Positions 8,014-15,132 of a stretch of DNA of 22,237 bases are shown here, piece by piece. Where the stretch lies: NCBI GenBank assembly GCA_900767375.1, contig CAAFYX010000094.1:1-22237 (forward strand), given 5' to 3'. Position 1 is the stretch's first letter. Every line of letters begins with the position of its first letter. The position numbers and the translations under genes are program-made. Below the pieces are notes generated by a model. It had not been told where the DNA came from and made no database searches. It worked only from the letters and a program-made list of their open reading frames with translations. The DNA is from Rikenellaceae bacterium. GTDB taxonomy: Bacteria > Bacteroidota > Bacteroidia > Bacteroidales > UBA932.

Positions 8014-10542
8014 ATGAAACGAACCAGCATTTTGACACCGGTCCTGCTCGCTCTGGCGGCAGCCGGATTCACCTGCAACGCACAGGACATGAAAATCAAT
8101 GACCTCGAGTATTTCGAGAAGCAGGGAGTGAACGTCCTGGTGTACAGCAACACCTTCAACGGAGGCTTCAACGATGAGAAGAACTCCGGAATCGAGATCA
8201 TCCACCACGGTGTGCGCACCGTACAGGGCGGAGCCATCAGACTCTCCAACACCCCCGAGCAGTGGGACCTCGTCCCCAAGACCACTGAAAGGACAGTCAA
8301 CAAGGAGGATAACACCATCGCCGTAACCCTCCGTTATGACGATTTCGACTTCGAGTCGAAACTCGTCGTCACAGGAAAGGGCGACGGCTTCGAAATCGCA
8401 GTGTGGCTCGACAAGCCCGTCCCTGAGGAGCTTGTCGGCGACGCCGGCCTGAACATCGAGTTCCTCCCTTCACAGTACTGGGCAAAGACCTTCATGATGG
8501 ACGGCCGTCTGAACAGGTTCCCGCGCTACGCTGTCAGCCAGACCGTTGCCCGCCCGAACGAGGAGAAGATCAAGCAATACAAGGGATACAGGACCTACGA
8601 CGACCGCAACACCGGCAAGTTCGTCGACCCTCTCCCAATGGAGACCGGCCACACCATCCTGATGGCCGCCGACGCACCTGAGCGTATGATCAAGGTCACC
8701 AGCGACGCTGAGCTGAACCTCTACGACGGACGTATGATCGCCCAGAACGGATGGTTCGTACTCCGCAGCCTCCTCCCTGCAGGCAAGACGGGCAAGGTCG
8801 TTACCTGGACCGTAACACCTAATGCCATCAAGAACTGGATCCGCGAGCCGAACGTAGGCTTCTCCCAGGTCGGCTACCAGCCTGACCAGCCTAAGGTCGC
8901 AGTCGTGGAGCTCGACAAGATGGACAAGGTCCAGCCTACCGCTTCCATCGTGAAGATCTGCGAGGACGGCACAGAGAAAGTCGCTTTCGAAGGCCCTACC
9001 GCAGTCTGGGGAAGGTACTACAAGTACAACTACGTGAAGTTCGACTTCTCAGAGCTCAAGGATCCCGGCATCTACTACATCAAGTACGGTGACGTGAAGA
9101 CCAACAACTTCCTCATCGACGCCAGCGTGTATGACAGGATCACCGATGCCACCTCCGACGTCTGGATCCCTATCCATATGAACCATATGACCGTGCAGGA
9201 AGGCTACCGCGTATGGCACGGCGAGCCGTTCAAGGAAGGCTACCTGCAGGCTCCTGAGAACACCGACCACTTCGACCTCCACAGCCAGGGTGCGCGCGAC
9301 ACCAAGTATGCCGACCTCGAGCTCATCCCGGGCCTCAACGTCGGCGGATACTTCGACGCAGGTGACTTCGACATCGAGACCGGTTCCAACATCGGCGTAG
9401 TCCAGAGCCTCGTGACCCTTTGGGAGAGATTCCGCAGCGAGAGGGACGAGACATTCGTCAACGAAGACATGAGGATCGTCGACCTCCACCGTCCTGACGG
9501 AGTTCCGGACATCCTCCAGTATATCGAGCACGGAGTCCTCAACCTCCTCGCCCAGGCCGAGAATATCGGACACATGTCCCAGACCCTATCCAACTCGGTC
9601 CTCTTCAACTACCATCACCTCGGAGACGCTGCCGCCATCACCGACGGCCGCCACTACGACCCTAGCCTGAAGCCTTACGAGGTTTCAGCGGACGGTCTTT
9701 CAAGCGGTACTCCTGACGATATGTGGGCTTTCACCACCCGCAACCCTTCACTCGACATGAGGGCGGCCAATATGTTCGCCGCAGCCAGCCGCGTGCTCCG
9801 CGGCTACAACGACGGGCTCGCAGACAAGTGCCTCAAGGAATCCAAGAGACTTGACAAGGAGGCCAGGGAGCTTATGGCGAAGATGCCTCAGTGGCCTGGC
9901 AGAGGCGCCCAGATGGGCGGCAACGCCGCCACCGACCTCTCCCTCTACATCGCCACCGGTGAGAAGTCATATCTGAAATCCTTCGAGGAGCAGATATGGA
10001 AGAACCTCGACCGCAATGTCGAGAACAGCATCGCCACAGCACTCGACGCCGTCCCTTATCTGGACGCTGCCTATAAGAAGAAACTCGAGCCTTATGTGGT
10101 CAAGTACAAAGAATATCTCGACAACTTCGACACTCTCAACCCATACGGAGTACCGGTAGGAGAAGGCAACTGGGCAGCCAGCGGCTCGGTGGTCAGCTTC
10201 GGCACCACAGCCACCTTCGCCAGCCTCTACTTCCCTGAGATCATCGACAAGAGTTACGCCTACAAGGCCACGAACTTCCTCTTCGGCTGCCATCCATACC
10301 ACAACTACTCACTCGTAGCCACCGTAGGAGCCACCCGTCCGAAGGCTGTATTCTACGGCAACAACCGCGCTGACTTCTCGTTCATCCCTGGGAATGTCGC
10401 CCCTGGCGTCCTCTTCAGAAAGCCTGACCACTTCGAGAACTTCGACGACTGGCCGTTCCTCTGGGGACAGAACGAAGGCACCATCGCCGGAAACACAGCT
10501 TATCTGAATTTCGGAGCAGCGTTCAAGACTCTTGTAAAATAG
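8014..10542 (+). CDS. Secreted glycoside hydrolase family 9 (endoglucanase-like)
   Basis: An 842-residue protein with a Sec signal peptide (MKRTSILTPVLLALAAAGFT, likely cleaved after CNA at 23). Residues about 24-275 form a beta-rich N-terminal region not recognised as a standard domain. A cellulase N-terminal Ig-like domain follows (about 278-380, starting near VGFSQVGYQPDQPKVAVVEL) and then the GH9 (alpha/alpha)6 catalytic domain. The catalytic base motif GGYFDAGDFD spans 444-453 (D448, D451), and the general acid motif WGQNEGTIAGN spans 817-827 (E821), close to the C-terminus as is usual. GH9 enzymes are mostly inverting beta-1,4-glucanases, but exo-acting and other specificities occur, so the substrate is open. 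Its upstream neighbour is 25 nt away. Its last 20 nt overlap the convergent hydrolase gene. Confidence 0.92.
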   Translation: MKRTSILTPVLLALAAAGFTCNAQDMKINDLEYFEKQGVNVLVYSNTFNGGFNDEKNSGIEIIHHGVRTVQGGAIRLSNTPEQWDLVPKTTERTVNKEDNTIAVTLRYDDFDFESKLVVTGKGDGFEIAVWLDKPVPEELVGDAGLNIEFLPSQYWAKTFMMDGRLNRFPRYAVSQTVARPNEEKIKQYKGYRTYDDRNTGKFVDPLPMETGHTILMAADAPERMIKVTSDAELNLYDGRMIAQNGWFVLRSLLPAGKTGKVVTWTVTPNAIKNWIREPNVGFSQVGYQPDQPKVAVVELDKMDKVQPTASIVKICEDGTEKVAFEGPTAVWGRYYKYNYVKFDFSELKDPGIYYIKYGDVKTNNFLIDASVYDRITDATSDVWIPIHMNHMTVQEGYRVWHGEPFKEGYLQAPENTDHFDLHSQGARDTKYADLELIPGLNVGGYFDAGDFDIETGSNIGVVQSLVTLWERFRSERDETFVNEDMRIVDLHRPDGVPDILQYIEHGVLNLLAQAENIGHMSQTLSNSVLFNYHHLGDAAAITDGRHYDPSLKPYEVSADGLSSGTPDDMWAFTTRNPSLDMRAANMFAAASRVLRGYNDGLADKCLKESKRLDKEARELMAKMPQWPGRGAQMGGNAATDLSLYIATGEKSYLKSFEEQIWKNLDRNVENSIATALDAVPYLDAAYKKKLEPYVVKYKEYLDNFDTLNPYGVPVGEGNWAASGSVVSFGTTATFASLYFPEIIDKSYAYKATNFLFGCHPYHNYSLVATVGATRPKAVFYGNNRADFSFIPGNVAPGVLFRKPDHFENFDDWPFLWGQNEGTIAGNTAYLNFGAAFKTLVK

Positions 10543-11161
10543 CATCCACGAGGAGGGTGCGGACATACTCCTCCTCCATGAAATGACTTCCGTCATACAT
10601 CCGATAAGTGGCGTCGCCGAAATGGCGGCGCCATGTTTTTATGGACACTATGCCGCTGCGGCGGTAATGGTCGCGGGTGCCGAAGAAGGCGAAGACGCTG
10701 AAGCCGTCGGCGGCTGGGCCACAGAGGGCTTCAGTGCGGACGGGGCGCCATTGGCGCAGAGCGCCATAACGGAAGTCAAGCTGCTGGCGGTCGCCCGGGC
10801 GCGGGCGGTAGATGCGGCCGAGAAGGGCCGGGACTCCCGGGATCAGGGTCAATCCTGCCAGCCAGGAGAAAGCCGCGCCCACGTTCAGCGCGGGTGAGAC
10901 GAGGAGCACGGGCAGGCCTTTCCTGCGGCCCCAGGCCAATGCGTACGATGCGCCCATCGACTCCCCTACCAGAAGGTCGGGGTTCAGTTCGTCGAGCCAG
11001 CGCCCCTGCTGCGCCAATGCCGTCTCCGGGTCGAAACCGTAGGTCCTGACGACGACGTCAATACCCTCTGGGCCAAGGCATTCCTGCAGGATGGAAGGGA
11101 TTCTGCTGTCCCCTCCTCCACCCATTCCGTGGAAATACAATACTGTCATCGGATGCGCCAT
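10523..11161 (-). CDS. YqiA-like alpha/beta hydrolase (putative esterase)
   Basis: A 212-residue cytoplasmic alpha/beta hydrolase of the small YqiA/UPF0227 type. The N-terminus reads VLYFHGMGGGG (7-17), the oxyanion-hole His-Gly strand. The nucleophile elbow is VGESMGAS (65-72, S68), the acid is D164 in FFGTRDHYR, and the histidine is H193 in YDGSHFMEEEYV, giving a complete Ser-Asp-His triad. Natural substrate unknown; characterised relatives cleave short-chain esters. M5 (11149) is an alternative start that also keeps the whole fold. The gene runs convergently into GH9, the two stop codons overlapping by 20 nt, and diverges from the antiporter gene. No terminator is seen between it and GH9. 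A poor -7-like TATCTTCG lies on the minus strand at 11178-11185. Confidence 0.75.
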   Translation of the reverse strand: MAHPMTVLYFHGMGGGGDSRIPSILQECLGPEGIDVVVRTYGFDPETALAQQGRWLDELNPDLLVGESMGASYALAWGRRKGLPVLLVSPALNVGAAFSWLAGLTLIPGVPALLGRIYRPRPGDRQQLDFRYGALRQWRPVRTEALCGPAADGFSVFAFFGTRDHYRRSGIVSIKTWRRHFGDATYRMYDGSHFMEEEYVRTLLVDAILQES

Positions 11162-11197
11162 AAGCAGTAATTTGCGGCGAAGATAAGGATTATTTCG

Positions 11198-11205
11198 TAT
11201 CTTTG
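11198..11205 (+). promoter_or_regulatory. -7 element placing the antiporter mRNA start at its ATG
   Basis: TATCTTTG fits TAnnTTTG and ends 6 nt before the ATG at 11212. A TTTG at 11171-11174 could be the -33 element, but its 23-nt spacing is longer than usual. If used, transcription would begin at or next to the start codon, giving a leaderless message. The TTG at 11203 falls inside this box and is not a credible start. Confidence 0.5.
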
Positions 11206-11211
11206 CATATT

Positions 11212-13479
11212 ATGGGAAGTGAAATCAATCTTGTTACCGACCTCGCGGTCATCCTTATTGCAGCTGGAGTATTCACCGTCATTTCAAAGGCTCTGAAGCA
11301 GCCTCTGATCCTCGGTTATATAATTGCAGGTTTCCTGGTGAGTCCTCATCTAGGGCTCATCCCGGGCATGTCCAGCATCGAGTCGGTGAACCAGTGGTCG
11401 GAAATTGGTATCATATTCCTCCTTTTCGGACTCGGACTTGAGTTCAGCTTCAAGAAGCTGATTGCGGTGGGAAGCAGTGCACTGATAATGTCGGGCACGA
11501 AGTGCATAGGGATGTTCATCGTAGGAATATTCGTGGGAAATGCCATCGGATGGAGTTCCATGGAAAGCATCTTCTTCGGAGGTCTCCTCTCGATGTCTTC
11601 CACCACCATCATCATAAAGGCCTATGAAGACATGGGGTTGAAGAAAAAGCCGTATGCGCCATTGATTTTCGGCAGCCTTGTAGTCGAGGACCTCATCGCC
11701 GTGCTCCTGATGGTCCTTTTGTCCACTCTGGCGGTATCGAACAAATTCGCGGGATCGGAGATGCTCTGGAGCCTGGCGAAACTGGCATTCTTCATTATCC
11801 TCTGGTTCCTCGTAGGTATCTTTGTGATCCCTTCAGTGCTGAAGAAAGCCCGCAGGTTCCTCAACGATGAGATCCTTCTGATCATCTCCATCGGTCTGTG
11901 CTTCGGTATGGTAGCGCTTGCCAGCGCAGTCGGATTCTCATCCGCTCTTGGAGCTTTCGTCATGGGTTCGATTCTGTCCGAGACCATTGAAGGTGAGCAT
12001 ATAAGCAAGCTGGTTGTGAGCATCAAGGACCTCTTCGGGACGATCTTCTTCGTATCTGTGGGAATGATGATCGATCCAGCCATTATCGGGGAGCATTGGG
12101 CAACGATCCTGCTCATTGTCATTGTCGCCATCAGCGGAATCCTTATTTTCAGTTCGCTTGGCGCCCTGCTGGCAGGAAAAAGCCTTGACACTGCCGTCCA
12201 TTCCGGTTTCAGCCTCGCGCAGCTCGGTGAGTTCTCATTCATCCTGGCAAGCCTGGGGTGCTCTCTCGGAGTGATGAGGGATTTCATTTATCCTTGCATC
12301 ATTGCGGCTTCCGTACTGACCACTTTCACGACCCCATATATGATAAAGGCCGCCGGACCGGTAAGCAGATGGCTGCACAGGAAACTTCCTGACAAGATAC
12401 TCGTCAGGATCAACACCTCGGACGTGGAGTCATCCCATGGTTCAAGAGCCGAACAGAGCGAATGGAAAAAGTTCCTCAGCTCTTATTTCATCCGCATCAT
12501 CCTGTACAGTGTAATACTGATAGGAATCAGCATCTGTTCGCAAGCCTTCTTCAAGCCCGTGCTCACAAAAATCCTTCCTGAAGGCAGGCCATCGCTTGTA
12601 AACTGGGTCAACGTAGGAATCACCCTTGCGGTGATGTCGCCTTTCCTTTATGGACTTTCGATAAGGAGAGGATCCCAGAAGGAGCATATCCAGAAGCTGC
12701 TCAAGGAGAAGGACAGCAACAAATGGCCTCTGCTTTCATTGACCTTCATCAGGCTGCTTCTGGGCATCGGTTTCGTGATGACGCTCATTTCCAGCAATTT
12801 CGACCTTTCCTGGTGGGCTATTCTGATTGTCCTTGCAGTTGTATACCTGTCATTCAGGTTCGCTCCGAAATATATCAAGTTCTCCGGGCTGGAAGACCGT
12901 TTCATGGCTAATTTCAATGCGAAGGAGATGGAGGAGAAACGTCAGGCTCCGGTTACAGCAAGCATTAGGGAGAAGATGGCGGGCTACGATGTGCATCTGG
13001 AGATGGTGATAGTGTCGCCTGATTCGGAGTTCATCGGGAAGGGTCTTCGTGAGATGCCTTTCAGGAAGACTACCGGTATAAATATCGTGAAGATCATCAG
13101 GGGTTCGAAGTCCATTGTGATTCCGCGTGGTGATGAGCCGATCTACCCTTACGACAAGCTTCTGGCTGTGGGTACCAGTGAGCAGATCGAGAGTTTCAAC
13201 AGGGTGATGAACAAGGAGTTCACGACGCTTGAGGCGCTGAAGAACAGTGTCGTGGAGGAGAATTCCGACTTTACCGTGGAGGCGGTCCAGGTATGTGAGG
13301 ATTCGTTCATTATCGGTAAGACTCTTCGTGAGCTTTGTATGCGCGACAGCGGCTGTATGGTCCTGAGTGTGCTGCGCGGTGATGAGTTCATTACGAATCC
13401 GAAGGCCGAGTTCCGTTTCGAGGCCGGTGACACCGCCTGGATCGCCGGCGAAAAGGACTCCATCCACTTCTTCGCCTGA
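11212..13479 (+). CDS. CPA2-family cation/proton antiporter with two RCK_C domains
   Basis: A 755-residue membrane protein, KefB/KefC-like in its N-terminal exchanger domain. About twelve hydrophobic segments fill residues 8-380, including GYIIAGFLVSPHLGLIPG (35-52), the conserved acidic pair in SLVVEDLIAVLL (155-166, E159/D160) and the loop SLAQLGEFSFIL (334-345). About four more hydrophobic stretches follow at roughly 425-550. The cytoplasmic C-terminus carries two RCK_C (TrkA_C) modules at about 590-670 and 685-755, but no RCK_N nucleotide-binding Rossmann domain is visible. It is likely a K+/H+ or Na+/H+ exchanger of the inner membrane gated through RCK_C; ion and ligand are not readable from sequence. 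The start at 11212 is chosen over the TTG at 11203. No partner gene is adjacent. Confidence 0.9.
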   Translation: MGSEINLVTDLAVILIAAGVFTVISKALKQPLILGYIIAGFLVSPHLGLIPGMSSIESVNQWSEIGIIFLLFGLGLEFSFKKLIAVGSSALIMSGTKCIGMFIVGIFVGNAIGWSSMESIFFGGLLSMSSTTIIIKAYEDMGLKKKPYAPLIFGSLVVEDLIAVLLMVLLSTLAVSNKFAGSEMLWSLAKLAFFIILWFLVGIFVIPSVLKKARRFLNDEILLIISIGLCFGMVALASAVGFSSALGAFVMGSILSETIEGEHISKLVVSIKDLFGTIFFVSVGMMIDPAIIGEHWATILLIVIVAISGILIFSSLGALLAGKSLDTAVHSGFSLAQLGEFSFILASLGCSLGVMRDFIYPCIIAASVLTTFTTPYMIKAAGPVSRWLHRKLPDKILVRINTSDVESSHGSRAEQSEWKKFLSSYFIRIILYSVILIGISICSQAFFKPVLTKILPEGRPSLVNWVNVGITLAVMSPFLYGLSIRRGSQKEHIQKLLKEKDSNKWPLLSLTFIRLLLGIGFVMTLISSNFDLSWWAILIVLAVVYLSFRFAPKYIKFSGLEDRFMANFNAKEMEEKRQAPVTASIREKMAGYDVHLEMVIVSPDSEFIGKGLREMPFRKTTGINIVKIIRGSKSIVIPRGDEPIYPYDKLLAVGTSEQIESFNRVMNKEFTTLEALKNSVVEENSDFTVEAVQVCEDSFIIGKTLRELCMRDSGCMVLSVLRGDEFITNPKAEFRFEAGDTAWIAGEKDSIHFFA

Positions 13480-13503
13480 TCCTATTCTACTGAAACAAAT
13501 AAA

Positions 13504-13534
13504 GTCCGTTCCTGCTGTCAGTACCTGAACGGAC
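13504..13534 (-). terminator. Hairpin after the antiporter gene, terminator-like on the minus strand
   Basis: GTCCGTTC (13504-13511) pairs perfectly with GAACGGAC (13527-13534) around a 15-nt loop, 24 nt after the antiporter stop. The T-rich tail (TTTATTTGTTT) lies on the minus-strand side, while the plus side reads ATATTAAG. By sequence it fits termination of leftward transcription from the 13.5-14.2 kb region better than termination of the antiporter message. Confidence 0.4.
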
Positions 13535-13635
13535 ATATTAAGCGGGGACACTTATGGACCTGCAACACTATTCATTATCTATTGATATCAGCCTTGGTAC
13601 GCCCTGGCCGGAAAGAGGCTTGACCGATTTTCGTC

Positions 13636-13656
13636 ATTGCGTGCTTGCCCCGCAAT
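13636..13656. repeat. Small REP-like palindrome
   Basis: ATTGCG (13636-13641) and CGCAAT (13651-13656) form a 6-bp stem with a 9-nt loop inside CGTCATTGCG...CGCAATCCC. From memory this resembles a widely dispersed intergenic repeat of the GTCATTGCGAG...GCAATCC type. Only one copy is present in the window, so repeat status is an inference. Confidence 0.35.
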
Positions 13657-13668
13657 CCCATTGAAGAG

Positions 13669-13747
13669 GAGGCTGACCAAAAAGTCAGAATAAGTCGCAG
13701 AGAATTCAATATTTGAAGACAAGGCTGGCAAATACTTTTTCAGCCTC
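13669..13747. mobile_element. 79-bp MITE-like element with terminal inverted repeats
   Basis: GAGGCTGACCAAAAAGT at 13669-13685 is the inverted counterpart of ACTTTTTCAGCCTC at 13734-13747: two 7-bp blocks pair exactly, separated by a 3-nt ACC bulge. The interior includes a local CTGAC...GTCAG stem (13673-13688). The ends recall, from memory, those of IS1182-like elements of Bacteroidales. No transposase is encoded and no clear target-site duplication was found. It could equally be a structured repeat. Confidence 0.4.
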
Positions 13748-13780
13748 GACGTAAGAGACAGTCCGGCATGACGCAGCGGT

Positions 13781-13818
13781 CACGAAACGCAGAAATCTGT
13801 TGAAAAATCTGTTTCGTG
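13781..13818. repeat. Inverted repeat (8-bp stem)
   Basis: CACGAAAC (13781-13788) pairs with GTTTCGTG (13811-13818). The 22-nt loop contains a further CAGA/TCTG mini-stem (13790-13799). It lies 33 nt beyond the MITE-like element. Function unknown. Confidence 0.4.
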
Positions 13819-13850
13819 GCAGATATTTCAGAAGAATCGCGGATTTTGCG

Positions 13851-14216
13851 TCACGAGAACAAAAATCGGGGCCAAAATGCCTCTCGTGGGCCAACAATGC
13901 CTCTCGTAACACCAGCAGTGGCACTGCTTCTTACGGGATCAGTGGCTCTGCCCCTTTGGGAATTATCCCGCAACCGGCCGCGGCGGGACAATGATCTTTG
14001 ATCACCATCCTTCTCCTGGACGCTGATGGATAATGTGCTTTCATCACCATACCTTACAAGGACTGTGAGGGATAAATCAACTTCCGCAAATAACCTGGAA
14101 CATGGAAGTGGTCCTGACGCTATCCAGTTGAGGATGTCTGCTCCGGGTATGGGAAAATATCTGACACCTGGAACACGTGGGTACAACATCACATTGATTA
14201 TAAGATAGTTATTCAA
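13851..14216 (-). pseudogene. Possible fragment of a beta-sandwich protein
   Basis: This minus-strand frame has no good start: 14216 would be a TTG, and an in-frame ATG lies near 14189. Its first half nevertheless looks protein-like. The stretch ADILNWIASGPLPCSRL then AEVDLSLTVLVRYGDESTLS shows the alternating hydrophobic/polar pattern of beta strands. The second half (after about EKDGDQRS) turns Arg/Ser-rich and non-protein-like, as expected after a frameshift or truncation. It overlaps the tandem duplication at 13871-13908. No family is recognised. The minus-strand terminator-like hairpin at 13504 is compatible with past leftward transcription here. It may be a decayed gene remnant or chance. 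Confidence 0.28.
13871..13908. repeat. Two tandem 19-nt near-identical units
   Basis: GCCAAAATGCCTCTCGTGG (13871-13889) is followed at once by GCCAACAATGCCTCTCGTA (13890-13908). The shared block AATGCCTCTCGT is identical and the units differ by an inserted C and the last bases. It looks like a local tandem duplication within the gene-poor interval. Confidence 0.6.
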
Positions 14217-14347
14217 AGGAGCTGTTCCAAATCATTTGCAGAACACTCGAACGAGCCAGGAATAAGAAAATCATTGTCAAAGAAGCACGTAAACAGGTTG
14301 TTCATCAAATTCGTTGCAAACTGAAAGAAAACCAACGGGGCAAATAA
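14204..14347 (+). pseudogene. Short basic coding remnant, no start codon
   Basis: Between stop codons at 14201 and 14345 the plus strand encodes a strongly basic, helix-prone segment, KELFQIICRTLERARNKKI followed by IVKEARKQVVHQIRCKL and KENQRGK. There is no ATG. It resembles the C-terminus of a DNA-binding or transposase protein, but no family is recognised. It could be a chance open stretch, since only about 47 codons are open. Confidence 0.2.
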
Positions 14348-14544
14348 ATGAATGTCTTCCTATTAGCTCCGGTAATATAAAATATACTATTCTACATATA
14401 CTGTCTCTAAATAGTAGTGATTGAGGAAACTAGGCCATGCCTTTCAGACCATTCCATGGTATTCACACGTTCCGAAATCGTTATCTGTTTGAGTTAGGGC
14501 ACTAATATGCCTGCACCGAAAGTGACTAAGAACCCGTAACCAAA

Positions 14545-14604
14545 TGGGCTAGGTATGTGACTACTTTGGGCTAGGTCCACCCTGCTATAGGGGGACCTAG
14601 CCCA
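14545..14604. repeat. Duplicated arm plus strong hairpin (possible conformational switch)
   Basis: TGGGCTAGGT occurs at 14545-14554 and again at 14567-14576. A single complement, ACCTAGCCCA, lies at 14595-14604. The second copy forms a perfect 12-bp outer stem (14567-14578 with 14593-14604), an A bulge and a CCC/GGG inner stem around TGCTATA. The first copy could compete for the same right arm, as in attenuators, but no downstream plus-strand gene exists to regulate. Confidence 0.6.
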
Positions 14605-14734
14605 TCACTGGCAGGTATCCAGCCCGTTTCGGTCGGGAATGTCGACACTGGGGACGATGTATCCTCGTAGAAGAGGCATGGTCCCACATCGGCATTGTAC
14701 GACACATATTGATTGTTTCATAAGCGGGAGGCAG

Positions 14735-14760
14735 TTCCGGCGGACGACTGTCCGCCGGAA
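14735..14760. repeat. Perfect 11-bp palindromic hairpin, 4-nt loop
   Basis: TTCCGGCGGAC (14735-14745) pairs exactly with GTCCGCCGGAA (14750-14760) around GACT. It abuts the next two-tier hairpin with no spacer. Confidence 0.75.
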
Positions 14761-14817
14761 TGTCGGGCAGCGTAACCGGCCCGGGCTTTTTGGAGCCCGG
14801 GCCGACACTGCCCGACA
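14761..14817. repeat. Two-tier GC-rich hairpin
   Basis: The outer 10-bp stem is TGTCGGGCAG (14761-14770) with CTGCCCGACA (14808-14817). The inner 11-bp stem is CGGCCCGGGCT (14777-14787) with AGCCCGGGCCG (14794-14804) around TTTTGG, with a 6/3-nt internal loop between stems. Both stems are mismatch-free. No T tract follows, so an intrinsic terminator is unlikely. Confidence 0.75.
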
Positions 14818-14901
14818 CCCATCCGGGCTGCCCCGCTTCCGCCCTCCCGGCACATCTGGTTTCCGGAACAGGCCACAGAGAGCAGTCTGGGAGGGGTGGT
14901 A

Positions 14902-14936
14902 GGAAACCAAGGGCCTCTGGGAGCGGGTTGGTTTCC
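14902..14936. repeat. 9-bp inverted repeat with related direct repeat
   Basis: GGAAACCAA (14902-14910) pairs with TTGGTTTCC (14928-14936). The right arm is part of TGGTTTCCGG, which also occurs at 14857-14866. Confidence 0.45.
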
Positions 14937-15023
14937 GGGATGGGCTCTGCATGACAGTGTGTGGGGGCAATGTGGAAACAAAAACCTCAAAACGGGCTGG
15001 CGGATTCCATGATATATTCTATG

Positions 15024-15060
15024 TAGATTTATGAGTACAAAGAAACAGGCAATTCTTTGC
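15024..15060. repeat. Repeated hairpin unit, copy 1
   Basis: TAGATT, then 8 nt, then CAAAGAAA-N4-CAATTCTTTGC ending at 15060; CAAAGAA (15038-15044) pairs with TTCTTTG (15053-15059). A second copy lies about 72 nt downstream. Confidence 0.55.
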
Positions 15061-15096
15061 ACTCAGAACAGGATCAGGGGATGTTTGGATGAAATA

Positions 15097-15132
15097 TAGA
15101 TTGTGACTGCAAAGAAAACGTCAATTCTTTGC
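15097..15132. repeat. Repeated hairpin unit, copy 2
   Basis: TAGATT, then 7 nt, then CAAAGAAA-N4-CAATTCTTTGC ending at 15132; GCAAAGAA (15109-15116) pairs with TTCTTTGC (15125-15132). Only the four central bases differ from copy 1 in the 23-nt core. A half copy (GCAAAGAATTCC) begins at 15223. Confidence 0.55.

Noticed and set aside
13706..13924. 72-codon minus-strand open frame over the MITE-like element and stem-loop
   Set aside because: It runs through inverted and tandem repeats and shows no start context or recognisable domain; too weak to call a gene.
14597..15062. Overlapping open frames on both strands (73-121 codons) in the GC-rich part of the gap
   Set aside because: They arise from GC-rich palindromes, overlap each other in several frames, lack motifs and are Arg/Pro/Ser/Gly-rich in the manner of noncoding translation.
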